A stretch of 64,000 bases of DNA, taken from assembly GCF_002920915.1 (NCBI RefSeq), contig NZ_PQVF01000006.1, positions 1 through 64,000 on the forward strand, written 5' to 3'. The stretch is from Solitalea longa (GTDB lineage Bacteria > Bacteroidota > Bacteroidia > Sphingobacteriales > Sphingobacteriaceae). The notes below the pieces were generated by a model that worked only from the letters and a program-made list of their open reading frames with translations, made no database searches and was not told the DNA's origin. Made by a program: the position numbers and the translations under genes. This document shows positions 1 to 8,024 of the stretch, piece by piece. Position 1 is the first letter of the stretch; each line of letters starts with the position of its first letter.

Positions 1-32
1 AACACTAAAAAAAGTAACTTCGAAAAACAGCC

Positions 33-116
33 TGTATAGGTTAATTAGGATTAACAACATCCAGTGTATAGTTAATCCAGGATTTATTCACTAATCTGTA
101 TAGTTATTTCAGGACG
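33..116. repeat. Three imperfect direct repeats spaced exactly 32 bp
   Basis: Copies begin at 33, 65 and 97 and share the core TGTATAGkTAaTymAGGA. Shorter relatives with GGTATTT/GTTATTT followed by yAGGAC or GAGGAC occur near 126-138 and 258-270. Multiple related repeats beginning with TG are typical of the ends of IS21-family elements, but no transposase gene is present in the window, so assignment to an insertion-sequence end is inference. There is no protein-coding gene in 1-328. Confidence 0.5.
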
Positions 117-155
117 GGTCAAGTGGTTATTTGAGGACATGTTATCTCGTATATG

Positions 156-195
156 CGTCGAGTATACGTCTAGTATGCGTCGAGTATACGTCGAG
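156..195. repeat. 11-bp tandem repeat, about 3.6 copies
   Basis: Units CGTCGAGTATA, CGTCTAGTATG, CGTCGAGTATA and a partial CGTCGAG follow one another without gaps. The period is about one helical turn, so a protein binding each unit would sit on one face of the DNA. It lies between the 32-bp repeats and the tRNA fragment; function unknown. Confidence 0.75.
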
Positions 196-220
196 TTTGA
201 TCCTACTTAAGATCTTTAAA

Positions 221-253
221 TTCAGCTGCTCTGCCAAATGAGCTACGGAGTCA
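221..253 (-). pseudogene. tRNA 5'-half fragment (tRNA-Lys-like)
   Basis: Read on the minus strand this matches the 5' acceptor strand, D-arm and start of the anticodon stem of the intact tRNA-Lys at 329-403 at about 29 of 33 positions. It differs in the D-loop (ATTTGGC instead of AGCTGGT). No anticodon loop, T-arm or 3' acceptor strand follows; the sequence runs into the 11-bp tandem repeat. It is probably a remnant left by insertion or deletion at a tRNA locus. Confidence 0.65.
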
Positions 254-290
254 GCATTGGTATTTCAGGACAGGACACAACAACTTATAA

Positions 291-323
291 AAAAAGCCTG
301 ATCGGTTAAGATTAGGCTTTTTT
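291..323 (-). terminator. Hairpin terminator after tRNA-Lys
   Basis: Arms AAAAAGCCT (291-299) and AGGCTTTTT (314-322) flank a 14-nt loop. Both strands end in a T-run, but it sits just 3' of the minus-strand tRNA and most likely ends its transcript. Confidence 0.65.
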
Positions 324-328
324 ATTGA

Positions 329-403
<75 letters not shown>

Positions 404-466
404 ATGCTGGTGATTTTCAACTTCAATATAGGAAAAATTAATCTCCAACAAAGAGGCTATAAATAA

Positions 467-497
467 AAATAGCGTCCCGATTTTCAGGACGCTATTT
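467..497 (-). terminator. Terminator of the uup gene
   Basis: A perfect stem AATAGCGTCC/GGACGCTATT with a 9-nt loop lies 20 nt past the uup stop codon. On the minus strand it is followed by a T-rich run. Confidence 0.8.
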
Positions 498-516
498 CGC
501 TTATTTTATACTCGAT

Positions 517-2418
517 TTAACTTTGCAGTTCACTCAATTCCAGCCAGCGCAGTTCCTTTTCTTCTAATTGCTTCATTATTGTTTCCATTTCGGCCGAAAG
601 TTTTTGCAATTCTTCAGGTCCAGCGTTAGGACTTTCAAAAATTGCCGTGATCTCTGCTTTCCGGTCTTCCAAAACTGCCATGTCTTTTTCAATCTGCTCA
701 AACTCGTGCTTTTCTTTAAAAGTCATTTTACGGGTTTTTTCAGCAGCTTGAGGAGTAGTGGCAACCGTTTCAGTTTCAAACTTTTGACTCTTTGCTTCCA
801 ACTTTAAGTTTTCAGCATCCAATTTCTTTTCCGATTTCTTAACAAGCATATAATCCCGGTAGTCCCCGTAATCGCCGTTAAAATCAGTAATAATACCATC
901 ACCCTCAAAAATGAATAAATGAGTGGTTAATCGGTCCATGAAATAACGGTCGTGAGAAACGATCAATAAACATCCCGGGAAATCTTCCAGGAAATCCTCT
1001 AAAACCTGTAAGGTCATAATGTCGAGGTCGTTGGTAGGCTCATCGAGAATCAAAAAGTTCGGGTTCTTCATCAGCAATGTACACAAGTACAAACGGCGAC
1101 GTTCACCACCTGAAAGTTTTGAAACATAAGTATATTGTTGATCGCCAGAGAAAAGGAATCGTTCTAACAACTGTGCAGCCGTAAGGCTTTTGCCTTTTGC
1201 CATTGGAATAAACTCGGCAATATCTTTTACCACTTCAATTACCCGTTTGTCTTCAGGTAATTTCATTCCGTCCTGGTTGTAATAGCCGAAAACAACGGTT
1301 TCCCCGGTTACAATTTTACCGCCATCGGGTTGCAGCTCATCGGTAAGTAACTTTAAAAAAGTGGATTTACCGGCACCATTAACACCTACAATGCCAATAC
1401 GGTCATTACGTTTAAATACATAACTGAAATTGTCGACCATCTTGCGGTCGCCAAAGCTTTTTTTCAAATGATGCAGTTCAAGGATTTTACCGCCCAAGCG
1501 ATTCATCTGAATATCGAGCTGCACTTTTTTGTTTTCCAAACGTTGTTTGGCAACTTTCTCCGTTTCATAAAATGAATCGATACGCGCCTTTGACTTGGTG
1601 CCGCGAGCCTTCGGCATACGACGCATCCATTCGAGCTCGGTGTTATATAGGTTCTTGGCTTTATCAATAGTAGCAGCCTGCGTCGACTCCCGCTCAGCTT
1701 TCTTCTCTAAAAAGTAACTGTAATTACCTGAATAGGAGTAAAGCTGTCCGTTCTCTAATTCTAAGATCTGATTACAAACCCGATCCAGGAAATAACGGTC
1801 GTGAGTAACCATTAATAACGAAACCTTTTCCGTTTCAAGATATTCTTCCAGCCATTCCACCATATCAAAATCAAGGTGGTTGGTAGGTTCATCCAAAATT
1901 AACAGATCAGGATTTTGCACCAGAGCCATTGCCATTGCCACGCGTTTCTTTTGTCCACCTGAAAGTGAACCAATTTGTTGGTGCAGATCAAAGATCTTCA
2001 GTTCGCCCAAAATCTGTTTGATACGCTGTTCATAATCCCAGGCCTGCATAGATTCCATTTGGTCAATGGCTTTTTGCAAGGCTTTCATGTTATCATGGTT
2101 TTCCAATGCCAGCTCATAAGCCATAATGGTTTTAAGCAGCGGGTTCTCCGCATCATAAACCGCATCAAAGATCGATCGGTCTAAAGGTAAATCAGGCTCT
2201 TGGTCGAGGAAAGCGATTTTGATATCTTTCCGAACAGAAACAGTTCCTGTGTCGCAGCTGTCTTTACCGGCTAATATTTTAAGAAGAGAAGTTTTTCCGG
2301 TTCCGTTTTTGGCAATCAACGCAACTTTTTGCCCCTGGTTAATTCCAAAGGTAAGGTTGTTGAACAACACACGTAAGCCTAATGATTTGGATATATTTTC
2401 TGCTGAAAGAAGATTCAT
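517..2418 (-). CDS. uup: ABC-F family ATPase, Uup type
   Basis: A soluble protein of 633 residues with two ABC ATPase domains and no membrane segment. Domain 1 has Walker A NGTGKTS (about residue 38), signature LSGGQKKR and Walker B LLILDEPTNHLD. Domain 2 has Walker A NGAGKST, signature LSGGERRR and FLILDEPTNDLD. The linker has the basic WMRRMPKARGTKSKAR stretch and the last 80 residues form a charged coiled coil, the layout and length of Uup (E. coli, 635 residues) rather than EttA. ABC-F proteins act on ribosomes or DNA intermediates instead of transporting. The ATG at 2418 gives a normal N-terminus at the first beta strand. It is monocistronic, with its own terminator at 467-497. Confidence 0.9.
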   Translation of the reverse strand: MNLLSAENISKSLGLRVLFNNLTFGINQGQKVALIAKNGTGKTSLLKILAGKDSCDTGTVSVRKDIKIAFLDQEPDLPLDRSIFDAVYDAENPLLKTIMAYELALENHDNMKALQKAIDQMESMQAWDYEQRIKQILGELKIFDLHQQIGSLSGGQKKRVAMAMALVQNPDLLILDEPTNHLDFDMVEWLEEYLETEKVSLLMVTHDRYFLDRVCNQILELENGQLYSYSGNYSYFLEKKAERESTQAATIDKAKNLYNTELEWMRRMPKARGTKSKARIDSFYETEKVAKQRLENKKVQLDIQMNRLGGKILELHHLKKSFGDRKMVDNFSYVFKRNDRIGIVGVNGAGKSTFLKLLTDELQPDGGKIVTGETVVFGYYNQDGMKLPEDKRVIEVVKDIAEFIPMAKGKSLTAAQLLERFLFSGDQQYTYVSKLSGGERRRLYLCTLLMKNPNFLILDEPTNDLDIMTLQVLEDFLEDFPGCLLIVSHDRYFMDRLTTHLFIFEGDGIITDFNGDYGDYRDYMLVKKSEKKLDAENLKLEAKSQKFETETVATTPQAAEKTRKMTFKEKHEFEQIEKDMAVLEDRKAEITAIFESPNAGPEELQKLSAEMETIMKQLEEKELRWLELSELQS

Positions 2419-2615
2419 TCAAGTTTAATTTTGAAAGGGCGAAGTTAGGGATAAGTTTTTGCACTAAAATGTACTTTTTTATGTGCTAATTCGTATCTTA
2501 AATAGAGGTTGATTTACCAGCTGCTTAAACCAATTGCATTAAAAAGAGTCTTTAGTTAAGCAGATTTTCATATTGAGCATTTAAAATTTCCATTATTAGT
2601 TTTGTAAGTAGAAAC

Positions 2616-3425
2616 ATGAAGAACTTTGTATTTTTTATCGCACTCGTTTTGGTCTTCGCAGTATTAAACTCATGCTCAACCAAAACCTTTAAAAGCACCT
2701 ACAGAACCAAGCCGGTTGTAGCCGATGGCAAACTCAATGATTGGGGCTATGCTATTGAAGACGAAAATGTGGACAGAAGCGGAAGGGTTAAATACGCCAT
2801 TGCCAACGACAGGGAAAATTTATACATCACCTTTAGGGTGTTCGACAAAACCACGCAGGCAAAACTATTTTTAGGAGGAATGAAACTGGTGCTGGATACT
2901 GCTTCTCAAAAACAAGCTTCTACCTATATCGAATTTCCACTATTAGTTAAATTGAAACCGGGAGAAAAACCTAAATGGGATTTTAAACCGGGAGAGCGTA
3001 TGGGAATTAAAGATCTGCACAAACAGGCAAAAGAAACCCATAAGGAAATGAATATTTCGGGCTTTTATGCTTTTGCCAACGGTAAGCAAGCATTAACCGA
3101 TAATAAAAGTGGTGTGTCAGTTGGTTTTGATTGGGATGAGGACGATGCGCTGATTTATGAAGCCATTATTCCATTTAAAGCATTTTATTCAACCGCCTTT
3201 AAAAACGGCAAACATCAATTAAGCGTAGGAGTTAGGGTTGAGGGGATAGATAAGAATACCCTGCCTGAGCAAAATTATTATGCCATGATGAATGGAATGG
3301 GCAGACGCAAGGGAGGATCGCCTATGGCTAACGCAAGTAATTTGCCAAATCCTGCCGATCAACCCTATGAGATCTATACCGAACCCATTAAATATGATCT
3401 TAAGTTGCAGTTAGCAACCCGATAA
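2616..3425 (+). CDS. Secreted lipoprotein with CBM9-like beta-sandwich
   Basis: A 269-residue protein with a lipoprotein signal (hydrophobic stretch, then LNSC with Cys at about 20). The mature part opens with VADGKLNDWG and continues with a YAIANDRENLYITFRV block, the pattern of CBM9/DUF1083-like beta-sandwich domains. It is clearly paralogous to the lipoprotein at 14281-15081: both have the DG.L..WG start, YAI.ND...LY, L.LD, an IPF/IPL.S(F/L)Y strand and an NGM..R.KGGS motif near the C-terminus. This copy lacks the long Gly/His tail. Ligand and function are unknown. It has its own terminator at 3436-3469; no convincing promoter was seen beyond a TAGTTTTG at 2597-2604, very near the ATG. Confidence 0.75.
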   Translation: MKNFVFFIALVLVFAVLNSCSTKTFKSTYRTKPVVADGKLNDWGYAIEDENVDRSGRVKYAIANDRENLYITFRVFDKTTQAKLFLGGMKLVLDTASQKQASTYIEFPLLVKLKPGEKPKWDFKPGERMGIKDLHKQAKETHKEMNISGFYAFANGKQALTDNKSGVSVGFDWDEDDALIYEAIIPFKAFYSTAFKNGKHQLSVGVRVEGIDKNTLPEQNYYAMMNGMGRRKGGSPMANASNLPNPADQPYEIYTEPIKYDLKLQLATR

Positions 3426-3435
3426 TAATCAATGA

Positions 3436-3469
3436 AGAGGCTGCCGGTTTTCGACAGCCTCTCTTTTTT
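3436..3469 (+). terminator. Terminator after the CBM9-like lipoprotein
   Basis: Stem AGAGGCTG (3436-3443) / CAGCCTCT (3455-3462) followed by TTTTTT, 10 nt past the stop codon. Confidence 0.8.
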
Positions 3470-3536
3470 AGATCCTTTACTTCCCACTTAATCTTCATAA
3501 AAACTATTCGATCTTTAAAAGAAGAAGATTTTCTTT

Positions 3537-3570
3537 AAATAATAAAAGATATTTTTGTCTTTTATTATTT
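3537..3570. promoter_or_regulatory. 13-bp perfect inverted repeat, candidate Rrf2 operator
   Basis: Arms AAATAATAAAAGA (3537-3549) and TCTTTTATTATTT (3558-3570) are exact inverse complements around an 8-nt spacer. The palindrome covers the -33 element of the rrf2 promoter, so binding would block RNA polymerase. Its inner 17 bp (3544-3560) recur upstream of the NO reductase at 4053-4069 with 13 of 17 identities. It resembles the AAGATnnATTT half-site of E. coli NsrR loosely. Confidence 0.65.
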
Positions 3571-3584
3571 CGTTTCTACATTTG
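3554..3584 (+). promoter_or_regulatory. Bacteroidetes-type promoter of the rrf2 gene
   Basis: TTTG (3554-3557), 19 nt, TACATTTG (3577-3584): an exact match to the TTTG-N19-TAnnTTTG consensus. The start codon follows 21 nt later, so the leader is short. Confidence 0.75.
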
Positions 3585-3605
3585 CCCTATAAATTCTAAT
3601 ACACA

Positions 3606-4037
3606 TTGTTTTCAAAAGCTTGTAAATACGCTGTAAAGGCAACAATCTACATTGCGGTACAATCAGGGCAAAATACCCGAACCAGCCTTAAAGATATTTC
3701 GGCGAAAATTGACTCTCCAGAGGCCTTTACAGCCAAAGTGTTGCAAGTTTTGGTAAAGAATCAGGTAATTGAATCGCTAAAAGGACCCTTAGGTGGATTT
3801 TTTATAAGCAATGAAGCAGCAAAATTAATAACCCTGAGCCATGTGGTGTATTTGATAGATGGTACTGAAACCTTTAACAGTTGTGGTTTAGGTTTAAAAG
3901 AATGTTCAGAGTGCAGGCCATGCCCAATGCATCATAAATTTCAAAGAATTAGATCCGAGTTAAAAGAAATGATTGAAAAGACCACCATTTATGAGCTTGT
4001 TTTAAAAGTGGGAGAGGGCGAATCATTTTTAATGTAA
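3606..4037 (+). CDS. Rrf2-family regulator, NsrR-like
   Basis: 143 residues. The N-terminal winged helix begins FSKACKYAVKATIYIA, the standard Rrf2 opening, so the TTG at 3606 is the likely start; no ATG fits. The wing carries GPLGGF. The C-terminal loop has four cysteines, C93-x6-C100-x2-C103-x2-C106, a plausible Fe-S ligand set; NsrR and IscR use three. Family members sense NO or Fe-S status through the cluster. The next gene, 63 nt downstream, is an NO reductase, and both genes share a dyad motif in their upstream regions, so an NO-responsive autorepressor is the best reading. The effector is inferred, not shown. Confidence 0.82.
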   Translation: MFSKACKYAVKATIYIAVQSGQNTRTSLKDISAKIDSPEAFTAKVLQVLVKNQVIESLKGPLGGFFISNEAAKLITLSHVVYLIDGTETFNSCGLGLKECSECRPCPMHHKFQRIRSELKEMIEKTTIYELVLKVGEGESFLM

Positions 4038-4052
4038 AAATTTTAAACATAT

Positions 4053-4069
4053 AAAGGACAGTTTTGTCC
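4053..4069. promoter_or_regulatory. Candidate Rrf2 operator upstream of NO reductase
   Basis: AAAGGACAGTTTTGTCC contains the inverted repeat GGACA-gttt-TGTCC and matches 13 of 17 positions of AAAAGATATTTTTGTCT at 3544-3560. It lies in the 63-nt gap between rrf2 and norZ, 31 nt before the norZ ATG. A clear -7 box was not found here. Confidence 0.6.
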
Positions 4070-4100
4070 GAAATTATAAATCACAAACTAAAAACTAACA

Positions 4101-6341
4101 ATGAGCAGTACAAAACGACTATGGTTATTATTTGCCCTGGTTTTAGGCGTTTCTTTCGCCGTACTTGGGTATTACGGTATAAAAATTTATCAAGAGGCGC
4201 CTCCTATACCGGAGAATATAATTACCACGAATGGAGAGGTAATTTTTACTAAGCAAGAGATCAAGGATGGACAGAATGTATGGCAAAGTATTGGAGGACA
4301 AGAAGTAGGTTCGATATGGGGGCACGGTGCTTATGTTGCTCCTGATTGGACTGCTGATTGGTTACACAAGGAGGCTGTCTTTATTCTTAACAAGTGGTCG
4401 CAAAAATATTATGAAACCGATTTCGAAAATTTGAATGAAGAAAATAAGGCGTTTTTAAAGGTCCGGTTGCAAAAGGAAATCCGGAAAAATACCTATGATC
4501 CACAGACCAAAGTTATTACTGTCTCAAATGAACGAATTGAAGCCATTAATTCATTAAGTGATTATTATTCGCGTTTATTTACCAACGATCCGCAATTTGA
4601 TAAGTTAAGAGAGCATTATGCTATCCCTAAAAATTCAATTCAAGATCAGGATCGCCTTAAAAAACTAAACGCATTTTTGTTTTGGGCAACCTGGGCTACG
4701 GTTACTGAAAGACCGGGATCAAAGATCTCCTACACACATAACTGGCCTGCCGATGATCTTGTTGGAAACGGCCCAACTAAAGACTTGCTTGCCTGGTCGG
4801 GTGTGAGTATTATTTTGTTGTTGTTCTTTGTGGGTGTAATGGTGTTTTATCATATCCGTTCAGGAGAAGAAGAAACATTACCGGCTCCAGCCGAAGATCC
4901 GCTGATCAAAGAAAAGCTTACACCTTCAATGGTCGCGGTTAAAAAATACTTGTTTGTAGTTAGTTTACTTATTGTTCTGCAGGTGGTATTAGGTGTAATT
5001 ACGGCTCATTATGGCGTTGAAGGAAATGGATTTTTTGGAATCCCATTAGGTAAGATTCTGCCGTATTCAGTCACCCGTACCTGGCATACACAGTTGGCAA
5101 TTTTCTGGATCGCAACTGCATGGCTGGCAACAGGATTATACATAGCACCTGCCGTGGGTGGAAAGGATCCAAAGTTCCAGGTGTTTGGGGTAAATTTCTT
5201 ATTCATTGCCTTGTTAATTATTGTTGTTGGTTCGATGATCGGACAATGGATGGGCGTAATGCAGAAACTGAACCTGATCAATAATTTCTGGTTCGGCCAC
5301 CAAGGTTATGAGTATGTAGATCTAGGAAGATTTTGGCAGTTGTTCTTGCTGGTAGGCTTGTTCTTATGGTTAGCTTTGATGGTGCGTCCGTTGCTGCCAT
5401 TATTAAAAAGAAAAGCAGAAGAAAAACACATGATCACTTTATTTCTGATCTCATGTACCGCTATTGCCATGTTTTATGCTGCTGGTTTAATGTGGGGGCG
5501 CCAAACAAACCTGGCTATTGCCGAATACTGGAGATGGTGGGTAGTACATTTATGGGTGGAAGGCTTTTTTGAAGTTTTTGCCACCGTGGTGATCGCTTTC
5601 TTGTTTGTGCGTTTAGGATTGCTTAAAACCAAAACTGCTACCCTGAATGTATTGATATCGACGATCGTTTTTATGTCTGGTGGAATTATCGGAACTTTTC
5701 ACCACCTGTATTTTACAGGAACACCCACCGCAGTGATGGCTTTAGGAGCAACCTTTAGTGCTTTGGAAGTAGTGCCTTTGGTGCTTATGGGGCATGAGGC
5801 TTACCATAATTTTAAACTCTCAAAATCATCAAAATGGATAGCCGATTATAAATGGCCAATATTGTTTATGATCGCTGTGGCATTTTGGAACTTCCTTGGA
5901 GCCGGCATCTTTGGCTTTATTATTAATCCTCCAATTGCACTTTATTATGTGCAAGGCTTAAATACAACACCTTTGCATGGTCATACCGCCTTATTTGGGG
6001 TGTATGGAATGTTGGGTATTGGTTTGATGCTGTTTGTTTTGAGAAGCATGTATCGTGATCATACCTGGAACGATAAACTGTTGAAATTTATATTCTGGTC
6101 TATTAATTTGGGTTTATTCCTGATGGCAGTGTTGAGCTTATTGCCGGTTGGTATTTGGCAGGCATTTGAAAGCATTGAAAAAGGAATGTGGTACGCCCGT
6201 TCGGCTGATTTAATGCAATTGCCATTAATGATAAAACTGAAATGGATGCGGGCAATCGGTGATACTATTTTTGGAATAGGGTCCTTAGCCTTGTGTTGGT
6301 TTGTTTTGGAGTTAGTGATTAAACGAAAAAGCAAAGCCTAA
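4101..6341 (+). CDS. norZ: Quinol-dependent nitric oxide reductase (qNor)
   Basis: 746 residues, the single-subunit length of qNor. It reduces 2 NO to N2O with electrons from (mena)quinol in the cytoplasmic membrane. Residues 1-240 hold one membrane anchor and a periplasmic domain with no CxxCH, as expected for the quinol type. From residue 225 about 13 helices follow with haem-copper-oxidase-like motifs: H329 in RTWHTQLAIFW, the WGRQTNLAIAEYWRWW and HLWVEGFFEVFA stretches (Glu ligands near the FeB site), HHLYFTG, LMGHEAYHNF and LHGHTALFGVYG. It follows the Rrf2 regulator and ends at a strong bidirectional terminator. No nitrite reductase or nitrous oxide reductase is adjacent, so detoxification is more likely than full denitrification. 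Confidence 0.95.
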   Translation: MSSTKRLWLLFALVLGVSFAVLGYYGIKIYQEAPPIPENIITTNGEVIFTKQEIKDGQNVWQSIGGQEVGSIWGHGAYVAPDWTADWLHKEAVFILNKWSQKYYETDFENLNEENKAFLKVRLQKEIRKNTYDPQTKVITVSNERIEAINSLSDYYSRLFTNDPQFDKLREHYAIPKNSIQDQDRLKKLNAFLFWATWATVTERPGSKISYTHNWPADDLVGNGPTKDLLAWSGVSIILLLFFVGVMVFYHIRSGEEETLPAPAEDPLIKEKLTPSMVAVKKYLFVVSLLIVLQVVLGVITAHYGVEGNGFFGIPLGKILPYSVTRTWHTQLAIFWIATAWLATGLYIAPAVGGKDPKFQVFGVNFLFIALLIIVVGSMIGQWMGVMQKLNLINNFWFGHQGYEYVDLGRFWQLFLLVGLFLWLALMVRPLLPLLKRKAEEKHMITLFLISCTAIAMFYAAGLMWGRQTNLAIAEYWRWWVVHLWVEGFFEVFATVVIAFLFVRLGLLKTKTATLNVLISTIVFMSGGIIGTFHHLYFTGTPTAVMALGATFSALEVVPLVLMGHEAYHNFKLSKSSKWIADYKWPILFMIAVAFWNFLGAGIFGFIINPPIALYYVQGLNTTPLHGHTALFGVYGMLGIGLMLFVLRSMYRDHTWNDKLLKFIFWSINLGLFLMAVLSLLPVGIWQAFESIEKGMWYARSADLMQLPLMIKLKWMRAIGDTIFGIGSLALCWFVLELVIKRKSKA

Positions 6342-6355
6342 ATTCAATTTATAGC

Positions 6356-6390
6356 AAAAGAGCCTTTCGGGATGAGGAAAGGCTCTTTTT
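6356..6390. terminator. Bidirectional terminator between norZ and the MFS gene
   Basis: Perfect 13-bp stem AAAAGAGCCTTTC/GAAAGGCTCTTTT with an 8-nt loop. T-runs on both strands serve the convergent norZ and MFS genes. Confidence 0.88.
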
Positions 6391-6412
6391 GTATTATCTG
6401 ATTAGACTATTC

Positions 6413-7687
6413 TTAATGCTCAGTAACCATTTCTACTGGTGGCTCGGCAGGTGTTTGAATGGGTTGTTTGTTTTTGATCATCACATATTGGTTAATAAAA
6501 AACATCATTCCAATGGCTACCACCATCGCGCCGATAACCACATATCCTAAGATATTATAGTTTTCAAGCATACCGCTTTTCGTTTCAACTACAATCATCC
6601 CTGCGATAGCAGCTGCAATACCTCCTGAAATTTGCTGAACTGCCGAGTTGATACTCATAAAGGCCCCTCGATCCTGGGCTTCCGGAACCGCGGTCATTAA
6701 AGCCGATGCTGAGATCATTCTTGAAGAAATACCAACAAATAATAAAATGTTCAGTCCAACAACTGTCCAAAATGGCGTTACCCCCAAATTGGTGTAAATG
6801 GCCACCATGATCATACTAATGATCGATCCAATGACAAACATTTTATACTTGCCAATTTTATCGCTGATCTTACCACTTAATGGACCTAAGATCATCGAAA
6901 AAATACCTGTTACAAAATACAATAACGATAATTTATTCATCGGAACGCCCATGTTATGCGTTGAGAAGGCACTGCCAAAAGGCATTAGCATAAAACCACC
7001 GGTTGCCAGTAAAGTGGTACCTAAAAAAGCACGTACATAATTGGGTTGGGAAATGGTTTTTGCCAGGTGTTTAAAAGCATTGTGTTCTGCTGATTTCAGT
7101 TTTAAATGTTCGTTAATGGGTTGCAAATAAAATAGCATTACCATACCTAAGATAATTCCGAAACATACAATCATCCAGAAAGGAGAGTGCCATCCGAATT
7201 TATTAGCTAAAACTAATCCTATCGGTAAACCTAAGATCTGGCTTGCAGCAAAGGCCATTTGTACAAAACCCATTACCCGGCCACGTACTTCCATATTAAA
7301 CAGATCGGTAATAATGGCAAAAGAAATGGAACCGATTACACCACCGAAAATGCCGGTAACAATACGTGCAAACAGTAAAAAGTTATAATTGGGCGCCATC
7401 GCACATAAACTGGTGCCTAAAATAAAACCGGTATAAAAGAATAAGAGTAATCGTTTACGGTCGAATTTATCGGCAAAGCCTGCTGCAAGTAGTCCCGATG
7501 CTCCGGCGCTAAATGCATAAGCCGAAACCACCAGGCCAAATTGTGATGTGCCCATATTCATTGCCTTCATCAAAAACGGTCCTAATGGCGATAATACCAT
7601 AAAGTCGAGAATGATGGTAAATTGTAGTATTGCCAAAATGGCAATAACGAAAATCTCATATTTAGAAAAAGTATGTTTTGTCTTCAT
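6413..7687 (-). CDS. MFS drug/solute:H+ antiporter (DHA1-like)
   Basis: About 424 residues and 12 predicted membrane helices, with the MFS motif GFADKFDRKRLLLF in the loop between helices 2 and 3 and PLSGKISDKIGKYKMF in the symmetry-related loop. The AraJ/DHA1 type of export is the best family fit; the substrate is unknown. The ATG at 7687 (MKTKHTFSKYE) is chosen over an upstream in-frame TTG at 7696 that abuts the stop of the preceding gene. It is the last gene of a tetR-small protein-MFS operon, so the regulator probably controls the pump. Confidence 0.85.
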   Translation of the reverse strand: MKTKHTFSKYEIFVIAILAILQFTIILDFMVLSPLGPFLMKAMNMGTSQFGLVVSAYAFSAGASGLLAAGFADKFDRKRLLLFFYTGFILGTSLCAMAPNYNFLLFARIVTGIFGGVIGSISFAIITDLFNMEVRGRVMGFVQMAFAASQILGLPIGLVLANKFGWHSPFWMIVCFGIILGMVMLFYLQPINEHLKLKSAEHNAFKHLAKTISQPNYVRAFLGTTLLATGGFMLMPFGSAFSTHNMGVPMNKLSLLYFVTGIFSMILGPLSGKISDKIGKYKMFVIGSIISMIMVAIYTNLGVTPFWTVVGLNILLFVGISSRMISASALMTAVPEAQDRGAFMSINSAVQQISGGIAAAIAGMIVVETKSGMLENYNILGYVVIGAMVVAIGMMFFINQYVMIKNKQPIQTPAEPPVEMVTEH

Positions 7688-7696
7688 AAAAATCAA

Positions 7697-7933
7697 TTAA
7701 AAGTTAAGTTCCTCACAGGCATAGCCCAGTGTGTTTATTAATCTGATAAAGCCCTCAGGTTCCGTTTCGCTCGATTCTATCCGCAGTATTTTGTCGCAAT
7801 CGTCAATGGCAACATTCCATTTTAAAATATCTGAAAAATCATTGAGCGATGACGCTATGGCCTTAACATCGGGTTCGTCGTTTATGTTTGTTTTAAAAAT
7901 GTGAATGGTTCGGTTTTGTAAGAGAGTCGGCAT
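7697..7933 (-). CDS. Small ferredoxin-fold (HMA-like) protein
   Basis: 78 residues with the beta-alpha-beta pattern of heavy-metal-associated domains (IHIFKTNIND...VKAIASSLND...WNVAIDDCDKILRIE...FIRLINTLGYACEEL). It lacks the CxxC metal site; its two Cys residues are isolated. Its stop codon is only 9 nt before the MFS start, so the two are likely co-translated. CxxC-less proteins of this shape are common small cytosolic proteins in Bacteroidota; the role here is unknown, perhaps an accessory of the efflux pump. Confidence 0.65.
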   Translation of the reverse strand: MPTLLQNRTIHIFKTNINDEPDVKAIASSLNDFSDILKWNVAIDDCDKILRIESSETEPEGFIRLINTLGYACEELNF

Positions 7934-8024
7934 ATTGATGTGTTTTTAGTTAACGATTCATTTTAATTAAATAATGGGTGATTTAGCTTCAAGTTGCTCC
8001 GCTTGAGTGGAGGTGAAGGCTTAA

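Noticed and set aside
33-195. Regular repeats that might be a small CRISPR array
   Set aside because: The 32-bp-spaced copies are imperfect, have no constant repeat-spacer pattern, and no cas genes are near; the 11-bp units are contiguous without spacers.
568-807. Open frame antisense to uup
   Set aside because: It lies wholly within the uup gene in another frame, with no recognisable protein features; the same holds for the other overlapping short frames across the window.
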